Origin: Pseudoxanthomonas yeongjuensis
GTDB lineage: Bacteria > Pseudomonadota > Gammaproteobacteria > Xanthomonadales > Xanthomonadaceae
NCBI RefSeq assembly: GCF_010093345.1
Contig: NZ_PDWT01000006.1
Span: 103,850-167,849, forward strand
Direction: 5' to 3'
Length of the DNA: 64,000 nucleotides
The translations under genes were made by a program, and so were the position numbers. The notes beneath the pieces are model-generated. The model did not search any database and was not told where the DNA came from. It saw nothing but the letters and a program-made list of their open reading frames with translations. How positions within the stretch are numbered: position 1 is the first letter of the stretch; every line of letters begins with the position of its first letter. Shown here one piece after another: positions 58,607 to 64,000 of this stretch.

Positions 58607-61048
58607 ATGTCCCGTCCCCTCGTGACGCCGCTCGGCGTCGCCATTGCCCTGGCACTGACCAGTCCCGCCTTCGCGCAGGAGGCAGTCCAGGCGCAGGCAG
58701 AAGCCACCAACCTCGACACGGTCATCGTCACCGGTACCCGCGCCACCGACCGCACGGTGCTGGAATCCACTTCGCCCATCGACGTGCTGAGCGCCGAGGA
58801 CATCCGCAAGGCCGGTGTGTTGAACGGCGAACTCGGCAGCGCCCTGCAAGCCCTGCTGCCCTCGTTCAATTTCCCGCGCCAGTCCAACTCGGGCGGCGCC
58901 GACCACGTGCGCGCCGCGCAGTTGCGCGGGCTGAGCCCCAACCAGATCCTGGTCCTGGTCAACGGCAAGCGCCGGCATACCAGCGCGCTGGTCAATACCG
59001 ACAGCAAGATCGGCAAGGGCACCACGCCGGTCGATTTCAACGCGATCCCGGTCAGCGCGATCAAGCGCATCGAAGTGCTGCGCGATGGCGCCGGCGCGCA
59101 ATACGGTTCCGACGCGGTCGCCGGCGTGATCAACGTCATCCTCGACGACGCGCCCGAAGGCGGCGCTTATGAAGCGGGCTTCGGCGCGCATCACACCGAT
59201 ATCGAACCGATCGACCGGACTGTCACCGACGGCCAGACCAGTTTCGCCAGCGCCCAGGTCGGCAGTGGCCTCGGCGACGGCGGTTTCTTCCGCGTGGGCG
59301 TGGAATTGAAGAATCGCGAAGGCACCAACCGCGCGGGCTTCGACCAGATCCCGTTCTTCGAAGAACAGACCCCGGACAACCTGGCCCTGGCCGGCCAGCG
59401 CAACTATTCCCTGGGCGATGGCGAATCCAGGGCCCTCAACGCCTGGCTCAACAGCGCGGTGCCGGTCGGCGAGCACGCCGAGTTCTACGCCTTCGGCACC
59501 TGGCACCAGAGCGACACCCGCGGCGCCAACTATTTCCGCTATCCCGATGGCGTGGCCAACTGGAAAGAGGTGTATCCCGAGGGCTACCGCCCGATCTCCA
59601 TCGGCGAGAACCTGGACGTGGCCGGCGTCGCCGGCCTGCGCGGGCAATGGGGCGACTGGGACTACGACGCCAGCCTCAACTACGGCCGGAATGCCTTCAC
59701 CTACCGTCTCGAAAATTCGCTCAATGCCTCGCTCGGCCCGGGCAGCCCGACCCAATTCAAGACCGGCGATTACGAATTCCAGCAGACACTGGCCAACTTC
59801 GACGTGAGCCGCGGCTTCGATGCCGACAGCAACCACCACACCTTCGCCACCGGAGTGGAATTCCGCCGGGAGCAATACGATACCGGCGCCGGCGATCCCG
59901 CGTCCTACGCGGCCGGCCCCTACACCGACCGCCCCACCGGCTCGCAGGCCGGTGGCGGACTCACGCCGCAGGACGTGGCCCACCTGTCCCGCGACGTGGC
60001 CAGCGCCTATGCCAGCCTTTCCAGCCAGTTCGGCGAGAAATTCAGCACCGACGTCGCCGCGCGCTACGAGCATTACGACGACTTCGGCGGCGAGCTGACC
60101 GGCAAACTCGCCGCGCGCTACGAATTCGCGCCCGCGTTCGCGCTGCGTGGCTCGGTGTCGAACAATTTCCGCGCACCCTCGCTGAGCCAGATCGGCTATG
60201 AAGCCACCTCGACCGGCTACGACGCCTCCGGGCAACTGCTGCAGGGACGGCTGCTGTCGGTGAACAACCCGATAGCGCAGGCGCTGGGCGCACGGCCGCT
60301 GGATCCGGAGAAATCGGTGAACCTCAGCCTCGGCTTCACCAGCCGGATCGGCGAGCACTTCGACGTTTCGCTGGACGTGTTCCGCATCGACATCGACGAC
60401 CGCGTGGCCCTGACCGAACGGATCAGCGGGGACGCGCTGACCGAATTCGTCCTGGAAGAGTTCGGCGTGCCGGGTGTGCAGAGCGTGAACTTCTTCATCA
60501 ACGCGGCCGATACCCGCACCGAAGGCGCCGAGCTGGTCGCCAACTGGCGGCAGAAGCTGGGCAGCGGCGACCTGCTGCTGAGCGGCACCTACAGCTATGC
60601 GAAGACCGAGATCAAGCGCATCGCCGCCACGCCAGCCGAACTGCAGGCGCTGGACCCGGACTACGTGCTGTTCGGCATCGAGGAAAGCAACACCCTGACC
60701 GATGCCGCACCACGCACCCGTGCGTTGCTGTCGGCCAACTGGGCGAGCGATCAGTGGAATCTGCTGACCCGGGTCAGCCGCCACGGCAGCGCCACCCGCA
60801 TCTTCAACTTCGGCGGCGGCTTCGAGCCGAAGCAGACCTACGGTGCCGAGTGGCAGCTGGATGCGGAAGTGGAATACCGGATCACGCCGAAATGGAGCAT
60901 CGCCCTGGGCGGGCAGAACCTGACCGACGAATACCCGGACCGTTCCATCGACGACATCGCCTACTTCGGCAACCTGCCCTACGACGTGCTGTCGCCGATC
61001 GGCAGCAACGGCGCCTACTACTACTCGCGGATCCGCTATACGTTCTGA
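58607..61048 (+). CDS. TonB-dependent receptor (paralogue of 47522)
   Basis: An 813-residue receptor. CCAGGAG lies before the ATG at 58607, which fixes the start. The signal peptide ends PAFAQ; the TonB-box region NLDTVIVTGTRATDRT and plug block IKRIEVLRDGAGAQYGSDAVAG follow. The barrel ends NGAYYYSRIRYTF. It is clearly related to the receptor at 47522 over its whole length. It has no obvious partner gene. Confidence 0.93.
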   Translation: MSRPLVTPLGVAIALALTSPAFAQEAVQAQAEATNLDTVIVTGTRATDRTVLESTSPIDVLSAEDIRKAGVLNGELGSALQALLPSFNFPRQSNSGGADHVRAAQLRGLSPNQILVLVNGKRRHTSALVNTDSKIGKGTTPVDFNAIPVSAIKRIEVLRDGAGAQYGSDAVAGVINVILDDAPEGGAYEAGFGAHHTDIEPIDRTVTDGQTSFASAQVGSGLGDGGFFRVGVELKNREGTNRAGFDQIPFFEEQTPDNLALAGQRNYSLGDGESRALNAWLNSAVPVGEHAEFYAFGTWHQSDTRGANYFRYPDGVANWKEVYPEGYRPISIGENLDVAGVAGLRGQWGDWDYDASLNYGRNAFTYRLENSLNASLGPGSPTQFKTGDYEFQQTLANFDVSRGFDADSNHHTFATGVEFRREQYDTGAGDPASYAAGPYTDRPTGSQAGGGLTPQDVAHLSRDVASAYASLSSQFGEKFSTDVAARYEHYDDFGGELTGKLAARYEFAPAFALRGSVSNNFRAPSLSQIGYEATSTGYDASGQLLQGRLLSVNNPIAQALGARPLDPEKSVNLSLGFTSRIGEHFDVSLDVFRIDIDDRVALTERISGDALTEFVLEEFGVPGVQSVNFFINAADTRTEGAELVANWRQKLGSGDLLLSGTYSYAKTEIKRIAATPAELQALDPDYVLFGIEESNTLTDAAPRTRALLSANWASDQWNLLTRVSRHGSATRIFNFGGGFEPKQTYGAEWQLDAEVEYRITPKWSIALGGQNLTDEYPDRSIDDIAYFGNLPYDVLSPIGSNGAYYYSRIRYTF

Positions 61049-61076
61049 TCGCGCACCCTGCAGGTGCGGCGCCTTT

Positions 61077-61147
61077 GTAGGAGCGGCGCAAGCCGCGAAG
61101 TCTTGAAACCCAGGGCTTCATGACTTCGCGACTTGCGTCGCTCCTAC
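61077..61147. repeat. GTAG palindromic repeat, GCGGC-GCAA-GCCGC variant
   Basis: Arms GTAGGAGCGGCGCAAGCCGC and the complementary half with GCGAC-GCAA-GTCGC; the core motif is AAGTC instead of GATGC. It follows the receptor stop by 28 bases. The paired changes keep both hairpins intact. Confidence 0.8.
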
Positions 61148-61175
61148 AACGAGCGTCGCTCCTAAGCGCTGGTCG

Positions 61176-61601
61176 TTACAGGAAACGGTTGCGCTGGGCT
61201 TCGGTAGGAACCGTGCAGCTTGTCGTGCCGAACCAGCGGTAACGATTGCGCGCGACCATCCTGTACAACGGATCACGCAGGAAGCGCGGGATCAGCGCGA
61301 TGAGCGCCGCGATTCTCCATGGACCGCCCAATCCGGTGAGCACGCACCGTATCGCATCGCTGTCGGTCCAGGCACGGCCTGGTTCCATGCCCTCTGTTTC
61401 CACCAGCAGGAAAGAAGCCGGATCATCCGGATCGAGTCCGTGGCCGGCCAGCAGCGCGCGGCCGGCGTCCGATTGCATCGAAGCGAAACGATAGCGACCC
61501 CGGTCGCGCTTCAGCAGGAAACGCACCCAGCCGTTGCACAGCACGCAGACGCCGTCGAAGACGATGACCGGGGCCGCGGCCGCCCTATGCCGACGGGACA
61601 T
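61176..61601 (-). CDS. DCC-family thiol-disulphide oxidoreductase-like protein (DUF393)
   Basis: A 141-residue protein. VIVFDGVCVLCNGWVRFLLKRD contains the Asp and CxxC (Cys19, Cys22) that define the DCC family. It is the last gene of the four-gene run rluD-pgeF-DUF4166-DCC and overlaps the gene before it by 17 bases. A redox role is inferred. Confidence 0.88.
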   Translation of the reverse strand: MSRRHRAAAAPVIVFDGVCVLCNGWVRFLLKRDRGRYRFASMQSDAGRALLAGHGLDPDDPASFLLVETEGMEPGRAWTDSDAIRCVLTGLGGPWRIAALIALIPRFLRDPLYRMVARNRYRWFGTTSCTVPTEAQRNRFL

Positions 61602-62115
61602 CGAGCCAGCCCCGGTAACGCACCAGCAAGCCGGCTACAGGCAAGGCCGCGCGCACGTCGAAACAGTAACGACCCGCCTCTTCCGATTCGTGCGCGACGA
61701 CCCCATCGAACCAGCGCGCCGGCAGCGGCAGCCCGAGCGCCGCCACCCGTGCCACGCGCCAGACAATGGCGCCACGCTCGACCGACAGGCGGAAACCGAA
61801 CGTCGCCAGGCCCAGGCGTTCGCACAGCAGGCCATCGGCGCTCCACAAGCGCGACGGCATCGCGTGTCCGTGGATATGCCGGGTCCATTTCTCGCACTGT
61901 TCCCGTGCGTCGATCTCGACCCGCACTTCGCCTTGACTGGCAGGCGGCAATCGCGTGGCCCAGGCCAGCACGCGCGCGATCGGATGGGCGCCACGCTCGA
62001 CCTGCACCTGGCCGCGATAGAGCCGCAGGCCCGGCGCCAGGTGCAGGGCCTTGAGCAGCGGCGACAAGCTGTCGAATCCGGTGCCCAGCACGCGCTGGAA
62101 CAGCGCGTCGCTCAT
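61585..62115 (-). CDS. DUF4166 protein
   Basis: A 176-residue protein starting [17 protein letters not shown] at the ATG at 62113-62115, which overlaps the pgeF stop by 4 bases. SVERGAIVWRVARVAALGLPLP and ESEEAGRYCFDVRAALPVAGLLVRY match the DUF4166 pattern often found next to DCC proteins. The function is unknown. Confidence 0.78.
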   Translation of the reverse strand: MSDALFQRVLGTGFDSLSPLLKALHLAPGLRLYRGQVQVERGAHPIARVLAWATRLPPASQGEVRVEIDAREQCEKWTRHIHGHAMPSRLWSADGLLCERLGLATFGFRLSVERGAIVWRVARVAALGLPLPARWFDGVVAHESEEAGRYCFDVRAALPVAGLLVRYRGWLDVPSA

Positions 62116-62885
62116 GGGGCCATCCACACCACGGTCGCCATGCGCCCGGTGCGCCCGCCCGCCTCGGAGGTGCTGCGGCGATGCGAATAGAAGCGCTGCG
62201 GATCGGAAATCGTGCACAGGCCGCCGCCGTGGACGCGGCTGATGCCGAGTGCCGCCAGGCGCTGGCGGGCGAGTTCGTAAAGATCGACCCGCCAGTGCCC
62301 GGGACGCGTGGCTGCGAAAGCGGATGCGGCGCGCGCGTCCTGCGAGACGAAGGCATCGAATACCTCTTCGCCGATTTCGTAGGCCTGCGGCCCGGCCGCC
62401 GGCCCCAGCCAGGCGACGAGCTTCGCGGCGGGCGTATGCATCGCCGCGACCGTGTTTTCCAGCACGCCGCTTGCCAGCCCGCGCCAGCCGGCATGCGCCG
62501 CGCCGATCTCGCCGCCATCCTCGGCGGCGAACACCACCGGCAGGCAGTCGGCGGTGAGGATGGCGAGGACCACGCCGGGAGTCGAGGTTACGCAAGCATC
62601 GGCGATGGGTTCCGCGCCTTGCGCAACGCCATCCGGATCGAAGCGCAATACCTCCGTCCCGTGCACCTGCCGCAGCCAGTGCGGGGGCGACGGCAGTTCG
62701 AAGCGCTCCACCAGCTCGATCCGGTTGCGATCCACGATGACCGGATCATCGCCATCGGCCGCATGCCGGTTACCCAGATTGAACTCGTCGAACGGCGCCA
62801 CTGAAGCCCCTGCACCATGGCGCAACGTGGTGAAGGCATGCACGTTCGCCGGCACCGGCCACTGCGCCCGCAACGCCGCGCTCAT
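62112..62885 (-). CDS. pgeF: Polyphenol oxidase/purine nucleoside phosphorylase family protein (PgeF/YfiH)
   Basis: A 257-residue laccase-domain protein. [33 protein letters not shown] supply the zinc ligands His, Cys and His. The ATG at 62883-62885 overlaps the rluD stop (ATGA). In E. coli the homologue follows rluD and precedes clpB; it is reported to proofread peptidoglycan precursors or act as a purine phosphorylase. Confidence 0.92.
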   Translation of the reverse strand: MSAALRAQWPVPANVHAFTTLRHGAGASVAPFDEFNLGNRHAADGDDPVIVDRNRIELVERFELPSPPHWLRQVHGTEVLRFDPDGVAQGAEPIADACVTSTPGVVLAILTADCLPVVFAAEDGGEIGAAHAGWRGLASGVLENTVAAMHTPAAKLVAWLGPAAGPQAYEIGEEVFDAFVSQDARAASAFAATRPGHWRVDLYELARQRLAALGISRVHGGGLCTISDPQRFYSHRRSTSEAGGRTGRMATVVWMAP

Positions 62886-63892
62886 CGCTGCTTCTGCGCC
62901 TCGCCGTCGGCGCGCAGCGCGGCGAGCAGGTTGAGCATGTCGGCGGGCACGGGCGCGGACACACGCAAGGATTCGCCGCTGGTCGGATGCTTGAACTCCA
63001 GGATTTCCGCATGCAGCGCCTGGCGCTTGAAGCCGCGCAACGCGGCGACCAGCTCCTCGGTGGCGTGCTTGGGCAGTTTCAGCGGGCCGCCGTAGAGCGG
63101 ATCGCCGACGATCGGGTATTTCAGGTGGGTCATGTGCACGCGGATCTGGTGGGTGCGGCCGGTTTCCAGGCGGCATTCCAGCGCGGTATGGGCACGGAAA
63201 CGTTCGCGCAGGCGGTAATGGGTGACCGCGTCGCGGCCTTGCTCGCGCACCGACATGCGGATGCGGTCGCGCGAATGGCGATCGATCGGCGCATTGACGG
63301 TGCCGCCGGAGACCATCGAGCCGACCACGATCGCCAGGTACTGGCGATGCACCTCGCGCGACGACAACTGCTCGACCAGCGCGGTGTGCGCCGGCAGCGT
63401 GCGCGCCACCACCATGACCCCGCTGGTGTCCTTGTCCAGGCGGTGGACGATGCCGGCGCGCGGGATCGTGGACAGCGACGGGTCGCGGAACAGCAAGGCG
63501 TTGACCAGGGTGCCGTCGGGATTACCGGCGCCGGGATGCACCACCAGGCCGGCGGGCTTGTTCAGCACGAACACGTCGGCGTCCTCGTACAGCACCTCGA
63601 TCGGGATGTCCTCGGGCAGGGCATGGGTCTGGGTATCCAGGATCACGTCCAGGCTGGCGGTCTCGCCGCCGCGCACGGAGTCGCGTCCGCGCACGATTCC
63701 GCCATCCAGGCGGGCATCCCCGGACTTGATCCATTCGGACAGGCGGGTGCGCGAATACTCGGGGAACAATTCGGCCAGCACCGCGTCGAAACGGCGCCCG
63801 GCGGCACTGGCCGGAACCACGGCGGTGCGCGGGGAATCGTCTTCCGGGGTGTCGGAGGAGTCGGAATCGTCGATTGGGGGGGTGTCGTTCAT
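62882..63892 (-). CDS. rluD: 23S rRNA pseudouridine synthase RluD
   Basis: A 336-residue enzyme that makes pseudouridines 1911, 1915 and 1917 in 23S rRNA. An acidic N-terminal tail is followed by an S4 domain ([17 protein letters not shown]) and the catalytic domain with [18 protein letters not shown], where the Asp of RLD is the nucleophile. The head position in rluD-pgeF and the divergent neighbour fit gammaproteobacterial synteny. Confidence 0.95.
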   Translation of the reverse strand: MNDTPPIDDSDSSDTPEDDSPRTAVVPASAAGRRFDAVLAELFPEYSRTRLSEWIKSGDARLDGGIVRGRDSVRGGETASLDVILDTQTHALPEDIPIEVLYEDADVFVLNKPAGLVVHPGAGNPDGTLVNALLFRDPSLSTIPRAGIVHRLDKDTSGVMVVARTLPAHTALVEQLSSREVHRQYLAIVVGSMVSGGTVNAPIDRHSRDRIRMSVREQGRDAVTHYRLRERFRAHTALECRLETGRTHQIRVHMTHLKYPIVGDPLYGGPLKLPKHATEELVAALRGFKRQALHAEILEFKHPTSGESLRVSAPVPADMLNLLAALRADGEAQKQR

Positions 63893-63990
63893 GGCTTTGC
63901 AGGCGGCATGTTGGCCGCACGTTCATGGCTTGGGCAGCGCCTAGGCTATCATCGCCGTTCCGTTTCCCCGCCGCGGCCTTCCGCCAGCCC

Positions 63991-64000
63991 ATGACCCAGC
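63991..64000 (+). CDS. Start of a divergent gene, probably bamD (3' end off window)
   Basis: Only ATGACCCAGC is visible. In gammaproteobacteria the lipoprotein gene bamD is divergent from rluD and begins close to this position; the call rests on synteny alone, with 98 bp of promoter region between the starts. Confidence 0.3.

Overview
The window looks like chromosomal DNA of a GC-rich gammaproteobacterium of the Xanthomonadaceae (Lysobacter/Luteimonas/Pseudoxanthomonas type). This rests on the conserved blocks tolQRAB-pal-cpoB-queE-queC, ruvC-ruvA-ruvB-ybgC, aspS, clpB and bamD/rluD-pgeF, on several TonB-dependent receptors, on many GTAG-type palindromic repeats of the kind described in Stenotrophomonas, and on mostly high-GC coding. 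It is family-level inference from gene content, not a species call.

Layout. (1) 1-6.5 kb, minus strand: an exopolysaccharide block with a low-molecular-weight tyrosine phosphatase, a WecA-like glycosyl-1-phosphate transferase fused to a degenerate UDP-GlcNAc 2-epimerase domain, a BY-type tyrosine autokinase and a glutaminase-less asparagine-synthase homologue cut by the window edge. (2) 6.8-9.7 kb: a glyoxalase-fold protein, a haem-oxygenase-like protein, a QueC-like PP-loop protein and a broken alpha/beta-hydrolase. (3) 9.95-24.2 kb: an accessory catabolic island. It has a TonB receptor plus secreted cupin, a Tat-type flavoprotein, a five-gene operon (hydantoinase-like amidohydrolase, aconitase-family hydratase large and small subunits, HMG-CoA-lyase-like enzyme, class III CoA-transferase), a divergent GntR/FCD regulator and a small protein plus methyltransferase. 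Every promoter region of the island carries a copy of one inverted-repeat motif, so it looks like a single local regulon. (4) 24.2-27.3 kb: a gene-poor stretch with an Lpp-like lipoprotein, an L,D-transpeptidase, a partial tRNA-Lys duplication and the tRNA-Lys gene itself.

(5) 27.4-43 kb: core genes on the minus strand: queC, queE, cpoB, pal, tolB, tolA, tolR, tolQ, ybgC, ruvB, kup, ruvA, ruvC, a yebC-type regulator, a lipase-like hydrolase, an I78 inhibitor-like lipoprotein, a GNAT acetyltransferase and aspS. (6) 43-64 kb: a DUF3011 triple-repeat protein, a lipoprotein, an FmdB zinc ribbon, an ABC-F ATPase, two paralogous TonB receptors, a CPA2 antiporter, clpB, an NCS2-like permease, a DUF3574 lipoprotein, a DCC-family protein, a DUF4166 protein, pgeF, rluD and the first bases of a divergent gene (probably bamD).

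The best candidate for something undescribed is the 9.95-24.2 kb island together with its shared operator. The logic suggested is uptake by the TonB receptor, redox and ring-opening steps, hydration of a branched unsaturated diacid, CoA activation and retro-aldol cleavage to central metabolites, all under the GntR regulator. Other striking points are the WecA/pseudo-epimerase fusion, a six-copy array with an exact 108-bp period between clpB and the permease, and GTAG repeats whose outer bases supply the TAG stop codon of three different genes.
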